The notes: generated by a model not told the origin, from the sequence alone. Positions 30,020 through 41,196 are shown, counted from the stretch's first letter. The stretch is DNA of 61,861 bases from Nitrosomonas sp. (GCA_016721865.1 JADKHF010000012.1:1-61861), one strand, 5' to 3'. A program made the numbers and translations.

Positions 30020-30523
30020 TTGCCTTATCTCATGGAAGAACTGCAACTGGAAATCATTGTGCTGTTTTGGTTGATAGGGATTAATGGCGTCCCCATTCTA
30101 CTGACAAAACTGCTCGGCCAACGATTTTCCTATCCCATTGACTGCAATCGGCTATTTTTCGATGGCCGACCTATTCTGGGCGCATCAAAAACCTTCCGGG
30201 GTCTGATATCTGCGCTGCTGGTATCGGTTCTGATGGGCAGCATTTTTGCGATTCCTTTCCACACTAGCTTGTTATTTGGTGCACTGTCGATGGCGGGTGA
30301 TATGACATCGAGTTTTATCAAGCGGCGTTTGGGTTTGGTATCGAGCTCGATGACATTGGGATTGGATCAAATTCCAGAATCTTTGTTTCCACTGCTGGGC
30401 TGTAAAGATTTGCTGGGACTCAGCATTGAACAGATTATTGTAATTGTGGTGGCATTCTTTCTGATAGAGCTAATACTTTCGCGGCTATTATTCTGGCTCC
30501 GCATTCGGAAAACACCGTATTGA
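30020..30523 (+). CDS. CDP-archaeol synthase-like (CarS/DUF46) membrane protein
   Basis: 167 residues with about four hydrophobic helices. The signature PIDCNRLFFDGRPILGASKTFRGL matches the CarS family core (FDGRPILGxSKTxRG) with GDMTSSFIKRRLGL further on, the region of Asp residues used by CDP-alcohol cytidylyltransferases. In archaea CarS makes CDP-archaeol from digeranylgeranylglyceryl phosphate; bacterial members have unknown lipid substrates. ATG at 30020; an alternative start is at residue 5 (MEELQLE). A MITE follows 6 bp after the stop. Confidence 0.8.
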   Translation: MPYLMEELQLEIIVLFWLIGINGVPILLTKLLGQRFSYPIDCNRLFFDGRPILGASKTFRGLISALLVSVLMGSIFAIPFHTSLLFGALSMAGDMTSSFIKRRLGLVSSSMTLGLDQIPESLFPLLGCKDLLGLSIEQIIVIVVAFFLIELILSRLLFWLRIRKTPY

Positions 30524-30529
30524 ACGTTC

Positions 30530-30677
30530 TTAACAGGCCATTGAGAAACGTTTTCGAGGCAGCCGATGCAAGGCAAGAACAGGCGAGAAAGCGCAGTTTA
30601 TGCTTAATAAATGAGCATTTTGAGTCTGTTTTTAACACCGTAGCGGCAACGCAGATAGTTTTTCAACGGTCTGTTAA
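30530..30677 (+). mobile_element. MITE-like element, family B, copy 2 (~148 bp)
   Basis: Second copy of the element at 25467-25614, same orientation. Ends: TTAACAGGCCATTGAGAAAC and TTTTTCAACGGTCTGTTAA. Its right-hand terminal TTAA contains the stop codon (TAA on the minus strand) of the metallophosphoesterase gene. Together the copies flank a 5.2-kb segment as direct repeats. Confidence 0.82.
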
Positions 30678-31608
30678 GCCGGCAATAAATGGTGGATGGT
30701 TACCTCAGGCAAACAATTAAATCGTGCGTTTACAATCGATGTGCCTGCACCAACAGAAGTATAGCCCTGCATTTTCTGATAGTGCCACTTGCCAGCACCC
30801 AAATATCGCGGACACTTGGAATCCAGCGTGATGGGAATTCCACCCGGCAGGCAGATTTGACCGCCATGCGTATGGCCACAGAACATCACATCAAAGTCTG
30901 CATGCGCAGCCAGACGGTAAATTTCCGGGGTATGCGAAAGCAATAAAGAAACAGCATCATGGGGTATGTCCTGGGCAGCTTTCTGAATATTGTCGACACG
31001 GAAATAGTGCGGGTCATCCACACCTGCGAGAAAAATTTTCGCCCCGTCTTTTTCCAAAGTAGTTGCTTCATTCATCAGCATGATTACCCCCATCGATTCC
31101 AATGCAGGCAACATCCGTATTGAGTCATGATTGCCTAGAATACCGTAGACGGGCTGTTTCAATGTGGAAATCAGCCGCTGCATGCCAGCAACGGCACCAT
31201 CAATTTCACCAAAAGTCCGGGCACGATAATCCCCGGTTAAGGCACAGATGTCATAATCCAGACCGGCGACTGTCTGAATCAGAGCAGCCAGATTGCGATC
31301 ATCCATATCCACGTGCAAATCAGTCAGGTGCAGGATCTTGAAATCATGAAATGCCTGGGGCAAATGTGGCAAGTGAATCGGATTGTTCTTGACCTGTAAA
31401 TTGCGCGCATTACTCTGTCCGCGCTCGTACAGGCCAACCAACTGAATGGCAAAGCGGATCAATGCATGTGCGGAATACCAGTTTTCAGGATGAAAAAATT
31501 CAATCCACGGCCAAAGACGCGGTGCCCATGCTCCGCTTCGATTCCGAGTCGCTGCCTGGCGTGTACTCGACCGAGGCGAGCTTCCAGTTGTTGTTCGATG
31601 GTATCCAT
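30674..31608 (-). CDS. Calcineurin-like metallophosphoesterase, one frameshift
   Basis: About 311 residues of the YkuE/YaeI-like metallophosphoesterase group. Metal-binding motifs: DLHVD (LHLTDLHVDMDD), ALTGDYRA (GD), LGNHDS (GNHD), LLLSHTPE and CGHTHGG. The N-terminal ~50 residues (from MDTIEQQLEARLGRV at 31608) are in another frame; one extra T in the TTTTTT run near 31493 restores NFFHPENWYSAHAL. The substrate is unknown; relatives act on nucleotides or lipid-linked phosphates. The stop codon comes from the adjoining MITE end. Confidence 0.85.
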
Positions 31609-31621
31609 ATTATCCGGTAAT

Positions 31622-31671
31622 TATACGTTGGGGCATCTCTAAGAATCCAAATTTCGTCACAACACTTTGTT
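31622..31671 (+). repeat. Solo end of MITE family A (copy 3)
   Basis: GGGGCATCTCTAAGAATCC, AAATTTCGTCACAACACTTT and GTT match one end of the family A element for ~40 bp; the rest of the element is missing. It sits in the divergent promoter region between the metallophosphoesterase and SNF2 genes. Confidence 0.7.
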
Positions 31672-31794
31672 ATCATGCATTCCCGCAATGCAATAAAAAT
31701 CACACAGTGCTGCCAGAATTGCTTATATTCCTGGTGCATGTGCAATATCGGATTAAATTCTTTTAAACTCATTTTTTTCTAAAATTCTTGAATC

Positions 31795-34700
31795 ATGTCA
31801 GCACATAAAGGTTACGGACAAACTTGGTGGGGCGCGCAATGGCTTAACTCACTTTCACAAATCGACTATGACAATCGGTTACCGCGGGGGCGCAGTTATG
31901 CCAATAAAGGTTCGGTGACGAAAATTGAGATTCAGCAGGGAAACATTCATGCCAAGGTCAAAGGTTCCCGCCCGCAGCCTTACACGGTGAAAATCGAAGT
32001 TCCTGCCATGCCGCAACAACAGGCCAAGACTTTACTCGATGCGCTGGCGCTGGATCCGGTGGTTATCTCGAAAATGCTTAACCGTGAACTGGATCCCGCT
32101 GTTCTGGAGCGCGCCAGAATGATGAAGATCGATATCTTTCCAGCGCGCTGGTCGGGTCTATCCATGCACTGTTCTTGTCCGGATTGGGCCGTGCCTTGCA
32201 AACATCTGGCTGCGGTGATCTATTTGATCAGCCGCGAAATTGATGGCAATCCTTTTATGGTGTTTTCGTTGAAGGGAGTCGATCTTATCCAGGAGCTGAA
32301 AGCCCGCCATATTTCGATTGAAAGCGAAGCCAAGGCAGCGTTGCCGACAGCTGGTGACTTGCTGGGTCAGTCACATCAACATGCAACGACGGTGCAGGAT
32401 GCTGCTGATGCAACGGACTGCAACGTGCTGGATTACTCGACTTTACCTGATCTTGCGGTTTCTCTGGTGAGTGTGCTGCCTGCCAATCCTGCTTTCTTTC
32501 AGCAGGGTGATTTTCGTGTGATCTATGAAAAAGTGATGAAGCGAGTGATCAAGCAGGCGCGGCTTGCACTCAATTCTGTTGTGGAAACGGATCAGGCGAA
32601 ATCCGTAATTACCGCTGCGGATAAGCCGCACATAGCACTCAATACTAGCTATCAGCCGACCCTTGCCGGACTGGCAGCGCCATTACGCTGGTCAGACTGG
32701 GTATCCGATTTGCAACAGGTTGCCGAAGCTGATTTGCCTGACCTCCAGCCCGAAGTAGCGGCTATGCTTCATGCGCGTATGACCAGTTTGCATTTGCTGG
32801 CCAAGGGCGCAATCTTGCCGCAGGTGTTCAATGCAGATCAATTGGGCGTGGGATTGCGCTGGCTGCCGGCGATGCTGGATGAGACGGTGAGCGCTTTGAT
32901 CGGCCAGTTGGCAGCGCGCCTGCCATCCGGGTTGCTGGCTTTTCACAGTGACAAGCAGGCGGTCAAGCTTTCGGGAGAAGTCCAGGCCGTGGCGCTATGC
33001 AGTTTATTTCTGAGCGAGTTTATAGGTCGTTGGAGTGATGCCGGTGCTGAAAAGCCCTATGGTAACAAACTGATCGATCTGTTTTTTGGTCACGGCCACG
33101 CGCGGTTTGACGGACCTGGAGAAGGCGAAGTGGGCAGCGGGGTGCAATTATGGCTGGCACGCTTTCATATTGGTCATCAAGCCCATGTGCCGGTGTTGCG
33201 GTTAGAGGAAGAGAATATTGGATTTAGCCTGGCGCTGGGCGTGGCGGCACGTAATGACCTATTGCAGGAACCTGCCTCATTTGCCAGCCTGCTGACCGAT
33301 CCGGCATGGCAGGAGAATCGTTACAGTGTATTGAGAACGGTGGCATTGCTGGCGGAATTCTTTCCGGACTTTAACGGTTATATCAATACCGGCGCAACAA
33401 CACCGATCGCGCTGAGCGCTGAAGCACTCCCGGCATTTTTGTTTGATGTGCTGCCGGTTATCCGGCTGCTGGGGATACGCGCGCTTCTGCCCAAAGCGCT
33501 GGATCGCGTGCTGCGGCCACGTCTGTCGATGAAGCTATCCGGCAAGGATACCGGCAGTTCCGGCTATCTCAATGCGAATGATATTTTTGGTTTCGACTGG
33601 ACTGTGGCGATTGGGCATAACCAGCTCACACAAGCGGAATTTGAAGAACTGGTGAAAACTGCCCACGGGATTGTGCGTTTCCGGGGCGAATATGTTTATC
33701 TGGATCCTGCCGAAATTGAACGGCTGCGCCTGCAGCTGGAAAAACCGCCGCGCACCACACAGGCAGAGTTGTTGCGTATTGCCTTGACCGAGGAGTATCT
33801 GGGGTCACCCATAATACTTGATGCGCAGGCGCGTGACATTATTCGTGAACTTACCGAAATTGGCAGTGTGCCGCTGCCTGGTGCACTCAATGCAACTCTA
33901 CGGCCATATCAGGAGCGTGGTTATGCCTGGTTATATCGCAATATCCGTATCGGGTTTGGTAGCGTTATCGCCGACGACATGGGTCTGGGCAAGACACTTC
34001 AGATAATCGTTACTTTGCTGAAACTCAAGGAGGAGGGAAATCTGGAAGAAGCAAAAGCGCTCGTGATTGTGCCGACCAGCTTATTAACCAACTGGACAAA
34101 AGAAATTGCACGCTTTGCGCCGACGCTGAAGGTGGGTATTTTTCATGGAACGGAACGCGTGCTGGAGAAAGAGCGTCCGGATGTCCTGTTGACGACCTAC
34201 GGTTTGGTGCGATCTGATCTGGCCAAGCTCAAAAAATTGTCCTGGTGTCTCGTTGTCGTGGATGAAGCACAGAACATCAAAAACCCGGCTGCTGAACAGA
34301 CCAAAGCTGTCAAGGCGATCCCGGCGGTGAGTTTCGTTGCATTGACCGGCACACCGGTTGAGAACCGGTTGTCCGAATACTGGAGCATCATGGATTTTGC
34401 CAATCGTGGTTTTCTGGGGAATCTCACCGGTTTTACCAAAGAGTTTGCGGTACCAATACAAAGCCATCATGATCAACATGTGGCGAATCGTTTTAAGCGC
34501 ATCACCAGCCCGTTTTTTGCTGCGGCGGCTTAAGTCGGATAAAAGTATTATCAGCGATTTGCCCGACAAGATTGAACAGAATCAGTATTGTGAGCTGACG
34601 GAAAAACAAGCGGCATTGTATGAATCCGTGGTGCGTGAAGCCTTACGGGTGATCAGGGGCGAATCCGACACATTCAAACGCCAGGGGTTGGTGCTGCAAA

Positions 34701-35296
34701 TGATCATGGCCTTGAAGCAAATCTGTAATCATCCTGCGCAATACCTTAAAAAGGGAAATACCGGTGCCAATTTGTCGGGCAAAGCCGAATTGTTTCTTGA
34801 TTTGCTTGAACCCCTGCTTGCTGCGCATGAGAAGGTACTGGTGTTTACACAATTCCGCGAAGCGGGTGAATTGCTGTCAGCATGGATCAAGGAACGATTC
34901 GGACGGGAGCCGCAATTCCTGCACGGCGGTGTTTCACGCAAAACACGCGATAGTATGGTGGAACGTTTTCAGAATGATCGTACCGAACGCATATTTCTAC
35001 TCTCGCTCAAAGCAGGTGGCACCGGCCTTAACCTGACAGCCGCCGCCAATGTGATCCACTTTGATTTGTGGTGGAATCCGGCGGTTGAAGCACAGGCAAC
35101 CGATCGGGCATATCGTATTGGTCAACTGCATAATGTCCAGGTGCATCGCCTGATTACCCGTGCCACCTTCGAAGAACGCATCAATGACATGATTCAATCC
35201 AAACGTAATCTGGCTGATATGACTGTGGGTAGCGGGGAAGAATGGATTGGGAATCTGAGTAATAACGAACTAAAGGATGTATTTAGTTTAGGATGA
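31795..35296 (+). CDS. SWIM/SNF2-family helicase, one frameshift
   Basis: About 1167 residues. Order: N-terminal WGAQWLNSLSQID segment, SWIM zinc finger (CSCPDWAVPCKHLAAV, CxC...CxH), a long central region, SNF2 ATPase with GYAWLYRN, Walker A ADDMGLGKT, DEAH-type VVVDEAQNIKN and LTGTPVENR, then the helicase C lobe with FLHGG, LKAGGTGLNLTAA and arginine-finger region TDRAYRIGQ. The lobes are out of frame at about 34515, where one T too many in CCGTTTTTTGCTG turns PFLLRRLKSDKS into FFAAAA. Bacterial SWIM-SNF2 proteins remodel nucleoprotein complexes or work in phage defence/transcription; the role here is unknown. Confidence 0.9.
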
Positions 35297-35412
35297 TCTT
35301 CGATTCATCATTTGCGGCGCCGTGTAACTTTTACCGTTAACACGATAAATCATGTGCTGATTAATTGTTTCAAGGACAAGTTCTCAGTCCTAATCAGAAT
35401 AAAAATAAATTA

Positions 35413-35473
35413 ATTCGCCATGTATGACGATATATTGTATATTAATTGCATTAAATCGACATAAATGGCGAAT
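35413..35473 (+). promoter_or_regulatory. Candidate HipB operator: 9-bp perfect inverted repeat overlapping the start codon
   Basis: ATTCGCCAT (35413-35421) and ATGGCGAAT (35465-35473) are perfect inverted copies with centres 52 bp apart (five helical turns). The right arm contains the hipB-like start codon. The AT-rich stretch between (ATATATTGTATATTAATT) would hold the promoter. Confidence 0.6.
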
Positions 35474-35842
35474 ATGAAGTTAAATAATGAACTTTCCAAT
35501 GAAGCTATCTTGGCTGAACTGGGCGGACGCCTGGCGCAGCGGCGCATCGCGCAATCACTATCTCAGGCGGCACTGGCGGTAGAAGCTGGAGTGGCCAAGC
35601 GCACGGTGGAGCGGGTTGAGGCCGGTGAATCGGTGCAGTTGGTAACATTGGTGCGTCTGTGCCGTGTATTGAATTTGATGGATGGATTGGATCAGTGGTT
35701 GCCGGAAACAGGTCCAAGTCCGATGGCGCTATTAAAAGAAAAGCAGGCAGGCAAGGGGCGGCAACGGGCAAGAGGCCGCCGTACTGCACCGGTCATGAAA
35801 TCTGGCGAAAAACCCTGGGCTTGGGGTGATTCGTCATCTTAA
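35465..35842 (+). CDS. HipB-like XRE-family regulator/antitoxin
   Basis: 125 residues with a helix-turn-helix of the XRE type at about residues 19-73 (LAQRRIAQSLSQAALAVEAGVAKRTVERVEAG). The C-terminal tail is rich in arginine and lysine and probably binds the partner. It is followed by the HipA-like kinase with only 16 bp between. In HipBA systems the antitoxin represses the operon and blocks the kinase. ATG at 35465 lies inside an inverted repeat; the next ATG at 35474 is an alternative start. Confidence 0.82.
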   Translation: MANMKLNNELSNEAILAELGGRLAQRRIAQSLSQAALAVEAGVAKRTVERVEAGESVQLVTLVRLCRVLNLMDGLDQWLPETGPSPMALLKEKQAGKGRQRARGRRTAPVMKSGEKPWAWGDSSS

Positions 35843-35858
35843 CAAGCTGTCCAAAATC

Positions 35859-37180
35859 ATGAGCACAGTTGCGGAAGTGAAGTTGTGGGGGCGTACCATC
35901 GGTGCTGTAGCATTGACAGACGGTGGTATTGTGGCGAGTTTTGAATACGACAGTCAGTTTACCCGCAGCGGCATTGAGATTGCGCCGCTCACAATGCCAT
36001 TGGCCAACACGGTGTATCGCTTTCCAGCACTGGGGCGAGATACTTTCCACGGCTTGCCCGGCTTGTTGGCTGATTCGCTGCCGGATAAGTTCGGCAATGC
36101 CTTGATCGATGCCTGGCTCGCTACGCAGGGCCGTCAGCCGGATTCGTTCAATGCGGTGGAACGGTTGTGCTATACCGGCAGCCGTGGTATGGGCGCTTTG
36201 GAATTTTTCCCGGTAAAAGGCCCGAAGGCACGCACGTCACAGAAAATCCAGGTTGAGCAGTTGGTCAAACTGGCGTCGGAAGTGCTCACGCATCGTCAGC
36301 AGCTTGCAGAAACTTTTGGTGATGATGTGCACAGAAAGCTCATGCGCTCAAACAAATCCTGCAGATCGGCACCTCGGCGGGCGGTGCCCGCGCCAAGGCG
36401 GTGATTGCCTGGAACCCCGTCACTGATGAAGTGCGCTCCGGTCAGGTGAAAGCGCCGGAAGGTTTTGGTTATTGGCTGTTGAAGTTTGATGGCGTCGGCG
36501 GAAACAAGGACAAGGAACTGGAAGATCCGCAAGGCTATGGCGCGATTGAGTATGCCTATTATCTGATGGCACGCGATGCCGGTATCCACATGAACGAATG
36601 CCGTCTGCTGGAAGAGAAAGGGCGCAGGCATTTCATGACCAAACGGTTCGATCGTCTCGATCATCCCGATAGCGGCGACAAATTGCACATGCAATCCCTG
36701 GGCGCGCTGGCGCATTACGATTTCAACCTGGCGGATGCCTACAGTTACGAACAAGCCTTGCAAGTGATCAAATGGCTACAGTTGCCAATGCGTGATGTGG
36801 AACAACAGTTCCGGCGTATGGTATTCAACGTCGTCGCGCGCAACCAGGACGATCATGTCAAAAACATTGCATTCCTGATGGATAAGCAAGGTACCTGGTC
36901 ATTGGCACCTGCATTTGATGTTACCTACAGTTATCAGCCCGCCGGACGTTGGACTTCCACGCACCAGATGACACTGAATGGCAAGCGGGATGGATTCGAA
37001 CTGGGTGATTTTATCGCCGTTGAAAAAGTGGCGGGTTTGAAGCGCAGACAAGCCAAGGCGATACTGCATGACGTGCAACAAGTGGTATCCCGCTGGCGTG
37101 ATTATGCCGACGCTGCGGGCGTGAGCCAGGATCATCGTGACAGGATCCAGAATGCCTTGCGGCTGGAACCGTTCGTCTGA
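35859..37180 (+). CDS. HipA-like serine/threonine kinase toxin, one frameshift
   Basis: About 440 residues. N-terminal HipA_N domain (VKLWGRTIGAVALTDGG, LPGLLADSLPDKFGN) and C-terminal kinase: GTSAGGARAKAVIAW, LLKFDGVGG, MTKRFDR, catalytic RNQDDHVKN and metal-binding LAPAFDVTY. HipA proteins phosphorylate glutamyl- or other aminoacyl-tRNA synthetases and arrest growth. Domain halves are one base out of phase at about 36337 (after DDVHRK); adding a G restores AHALKQILQIGTSAGG. Start at the ATG at 35859. The kinase motifs are complete, so the gene may be active if the indel is an error. Confidence 0.87.
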
Positions 37181-37546
37181 AACCCGGCAAACATGGAATT
37201 TGCAAGATTTTTGATTTTCCATGAATATCCAGACGCCTCGCCCGGAAATTCTGATTATGACTGGCTGCTGTGCACCGCAGCGTGTATCGTAACCTGATAA
37301 CAAGAACCAATATGGTCAGGTCTGGAGTTGAGGATAAAAGAAGCGTTTTTTAATTGTCGCATTCCAGTTTGTGGTCTTGATACGCGTTCGCCGCATGTAT
37401 TAAGTTCGCGATTGGGTACTTAACCCCACTGAGGTGTGTGAGAAAGTGCGTTTATTTCTCTATACACAATTTTCCACTAATTTTAAATCCGATCAGGCGT
37501 TAGCATTCATTGAATGAATGCTTCCAGGATATTTCCTGTCGACTAC
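37181..37546. other. Intergenic stretch with dispersed repeat C
   Basis: No gene seen. It carries copy 2 of repeat C (37406-37450). The remainder has no recognised feature. Confidence 0.5.
37406..37450 (+). repeat. Dispersed repeat C, copy 2
   Basis: TCGCGATTGGGTACTTAACC, CCCCACTGA and GTGTGAGAAA match the copy at 22411-22463 apart from a 4-8 base gap in the middle. Confidence 0.6.
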
Positions 37547-38625
37547 TCAAGAATTCCATCTGCCTTTTCGACGCAAAAAATAGCCCTCAAAATATTGATA
37601 GGAAGCAAATGAAACTCCCAATGTAAAAATAAGTGCCAGCACGTATATCGTCGCATTCAATAACGCGTAATTATCCAAAAGGACAGAAGATTGCGGGCCA
37701 GAGCGATTGGCCTATGCTGATTGGATGATACATATACACCCATATGAGACTTTGCCGATCCTATCAGAATCCTATTATTTATCCTTAGGAAGCTTTTTTT
37801 CATTTGTTGCAGAATTAACGACTACAATCATAAATACAATCGCATGAAGTCTAAAATCAATTGCCCTTTTCACTGGTTCACATTAATCACCCAGAGAAAA
37901 TATATGAAGGCGAAAATTGACACTGCCTGAATTATTTTGTGCGTCAACAACGCGTTAAAGTATTTCTGGTTACTACTATGAACAAGCGCCCCCAGAGAAC
38001 TGATTGCATGCAAACAGAAATAGTCGCCAGGCTGCCACCTTTCCAATTATTGCTAAATTAAATAGTAATTACAGAACGTCAGAATTTCTTTCAGGAAGAT
38101 TATTGAACACAAGAATAATATCAATAGGACTGTCTTCTTGACCCACTTAATAACCAATGGCTAACCAAGTAGAACTGTTCTTCAACCCCAATCGACCATG
38201 TGTGACTATGGGATTACAAATCCTATGTAATTGGGAAGCACAAGCAGTAAAAGCAATATACTCGTCAGAGTCAAATTGTCATACATTGCCAGTGACATGG
38301 TTGTAACTGAAGGAATTGCAAATTGTTAAATACCAAAATGCACGATCACCACGAGAAAGTCAAAGGCCAAATGCGCAACATTCTTCGCATATAGAAATTT
38401 CTTAAGTTTATTTGGCGCTCTTGTTTTTCACTGGAGCAAAGCATGGTGATAAGAAAGCCGCTTAAAACAAAAAAAGGACAACACCCAACTTACCAGGTAT
38501 TGGAAACCAATAATTGGCATGGATATTAAAAATCCTTGATCTGCTCAATACGCCCCGGAATAACACACAAGGCAGCCAGGCTCTTAATTCGTTGAGACCC
38601 GGATAATAGATTTATGGTGCACTGT
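37547..38625 (-). pseudogene. Decayed acyltransferase-3 (OafA/YrhL-type) gene
   Basis: No long frame survives, but family motifs appear in order in different minus-strand frames: IYYPGLNELRA near 38610, SLAALCV near 38590, YWFPIPGKLGVVLF near 38500, the hallmark HTWSIGVEEQFYLV near 38190, and a C-terminal VSFASYQYFEGYFLRRKGRW ending at a TGA at 37547-37549. Many stops and shifts separate them, more than isolated indel errors would explain. These integral membrane enzymes O-acylate cell-surface sugars. It lies head-to-head with the second acyltransferase gene. Confidence 0.78.
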
Positions 38626-38640
38626 ACCGCCTTATGATTT

Positions 38641-39201
38641 TCAGCACAAAAAATAGCACGCATTGGACAAAAACAATTCGAAGCTAACATTTTTACTTTA
38701 ATCTTTAAATCCGACCATCAAAGCATGGATTGGCGTATAGGAAAAATAAACGCTCTTTTTCCTCTTTTTCATAAAGGCTCTGTCATCGCTAATTCACTGT
38801 AAATAAACACAAGGCATCATTTATAAACAAGTCATTAACTAAAAACCATTAATTGATATTTTGACGCAAATTTATTGGATTACATGACCACCGACTAAAG
38901 ATGACATGGCCTTCATAAAAATGAAAGTACTGGAAAGCAGATGGAATGTCAAACTCAAGCCTCTTCCAATATGAAATGAGCGTAGTAAGCGGCCTTTGGC
39001 TGTTTCTATAACTTGCACACCTGTTGAGGGAAGATTTAAAGGCTTGATATCGTGTTCTAACTCTTTGTTTGCAACCTGAACACCTGCTTGTGGGCGCGTC
39101 AAGTTGTGTGAGTGGCGGCGCAGATTTCGCTGTGCTGTTATGGCGCTGCGTAGTTGTGGCGATTATACTCACTGCTTTGACATATAACCAGCGCACATGT
39201 A
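38641..39201. other. Divergent intergenic region between two acyltransferase genes
   Basis: Two overlapping minus-strand frames (38849-39196 and 38872-39102) are open but have no recognisable family, and their composition is not convincing. I see no clear promoter. The segment is AT-rich on its left half. Confidence 0.45.
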
Positions 39202-41196
39202 ATGGTCTACAGACAGGAAGTGGACGGACTGCGAGCGTTAGCAGTTCTTCCGGTCATACTTTTTCACGCGGGCTTTCAAACGTTTAGTGGCGGCTTTGTT
39301 GGTGTCGACGTTTTCTTTGTAATAAGCGGCTATCTGATTACGTCCATCATACTTGCTGAAAAGCAAGCGGGAACATTTACGCTAATCAACTTTTACGAAC
39401 GTAGAGCACGACGCATATTGCCGGCGTTGTTTGTTGTTATGGTTGCTTGCTTACCGTTTGCGTGGCTATGGCTGCCGCAAGATATGAAAGAGCTTTTCGC
39501 AAAGCCTGGTTGCTGTTTCCGGCTTTGCTTCAAACGTGTTTTTTGGCAAACAAGCGGCTATTTTGAAACAGCTGCTGAGTTAAAGCCGTTGCTACATACG
39601 TGGAGCCTGGCAGTTGAAGAGCAATATTATTTACTCTTCCCAATCTTCCTGATGCTTACGTGGCATTTGGGTACGCGTTGGATATTGGCAATGCTGGCGG
39701 TTGCTGCTGTTGTTAGTTTGGCAGCAGCACAATGGGGCTCTGCTGTTGAACCAGCTGCTACTTTCTATCTTTTGCCGACACGTGGTTGGGAGTTGCTTAT
39801 TGGCGCTTTTGCTTGGCGTTCTACTTTTCAAACGGCAACAAGGGGCAATCAAGTAAAGCAATAAATGAGGCTGGCGGTGCGATTGGCTTGTTGCTTCTCA
39901 TATACGCAATCTTTGCGTTCGATAAGCAAACGCCGTTTCCGAGCTTATATACGCTGATACCAACCGTTGGCACAGCACTCATCATTCTCTGCGCTTCGCA
40001 ACAAACAGCAGTTGGAAAACTACTTGGTAATAAACTGTTTGTTGGGGATTGGGCTGATTAGCTATAGCACATACTTGTGGCATCAACCGTTATTTGCGTT
40101 TGCTCGACATAAAAGTTTAGATGAGCCAAGCAAGCTATTGTTGAGCGCACTGGCGATTGCCGCTGTTGTGCTCGCTTACTTTAGCTGGAAGTATGTAGAG
40201 ACGCCGTTTAGAAACAAGCAGCGGTTCAGTCGTAAGCAAATATTTTCTTATGGTTGTGTGGGTAGTGGTTTGTTTGTTGCTTTTGGATTAGTGGGGCATT
40301 TTAATGAGGGCTATACATATAGATTTAGTTCGGTTGTCATTGTGCTTTGAGACAGCATCATTAGATAAAAACCACGGTCATCGGAATGCACTGCCTTTGG
40401 AGGTATTATACAAAGACCCGAGTGACTCATGCGTTATTGGTAATCAGAAGTTTACAACTGGTGCTTTGATCGGAGATTCACACGCAGATACTATCAGCTT
40501 GCCTTTATCCAACGGGTTAGCTGCGATGGATATTGGTTTCAAACAAATGACTTATGCTGGATGTGCTCCGTCAAAAACATTTTTAGAGGCGGTGCGTTTC
40601 GTTGCTTAGAAAACAATGCGGCTGTTCGAAAGGTTTTGGAAAACGAGAATTATAAAAGTATTGTTGTAATGGCAAGATGGACGGTTTATTTGGAAGGCAC
40701 ATTATTTGATAATGGCGAAGGTGGTGTTGAGCATAATGCAACTGATTTGTGGATTGACGGAGGGGTAAGTGGCGTTGATAAGACCAGGGACTTGTCTGTT
40801 CGCAAGAAGGCTGTTGCTTTAAGCTACAAAAACGCCGTGCTTGATTTATTGAATGCGGGAAAAAAGGTTATTCTGGTTTATCCAGTGCCGGAAGTTGGTT
40901 GGAATGCTCCAAGCTACGCAGCGAAGAAGTTGATACATACGAAAGATTCGTCTGTATCTACAAGCCACCAAAAATACATTGAAAGAAACGCAGATGCGAT
41001 TGCTGCGCTGGATGCTATTGGTGAGCACACAAATCTTGTTCGCATCAAACCAGAAAAAATGTTGTGTGATACCTATATAAAGGATAGGTGTGTGGCTGTA
41101 GTAAATGATGTGTCGCTTTACTTTGACGACAACCATTTATCCAACGCTGGCGCTCAGTTAGTTGTGAATGAGATAATGAAACACATTGCCAGGTAG
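39202..41196 (+). pseudogene. Acyltransferase-3/SGNH-type O-acetyltransferase, multiple frameshifts
   Basis: A ~665-residue OafA-like enzyme. N-terminal membrane domain: MVYRQEVDGLRALAVLPV, GGFVGVDVFFVISGYLIT, FYERRARRILPAL, HTWSLAVEEQYYLLFP. C-terminal SGNH hydrolase: LIGDSHADT (catalytic serine), and YFDDNHLSNAG (Asp/His pair). The frame changes near 39500 (two compensating shifts), 39840, 40050, 40330 and 40605. Start MVYRQEVDG at 39202. These enzymes transfer acetyl groups onto surface polysaccharides. Because all domains are still conserved, it could be an intact gene damaged by indel errors; the higher density of breaks than elsewhere makes me call it a possible pseudogene. Confidence 0.8.

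Noticed and set aside
38849..39196. Minus-strand frames of 115 and 76 codons between the acyltransferase genes
   Set aside because: They overlap each other in different frames, have no ribosome binding site and show no recognisable family or membrane/fold pattern.
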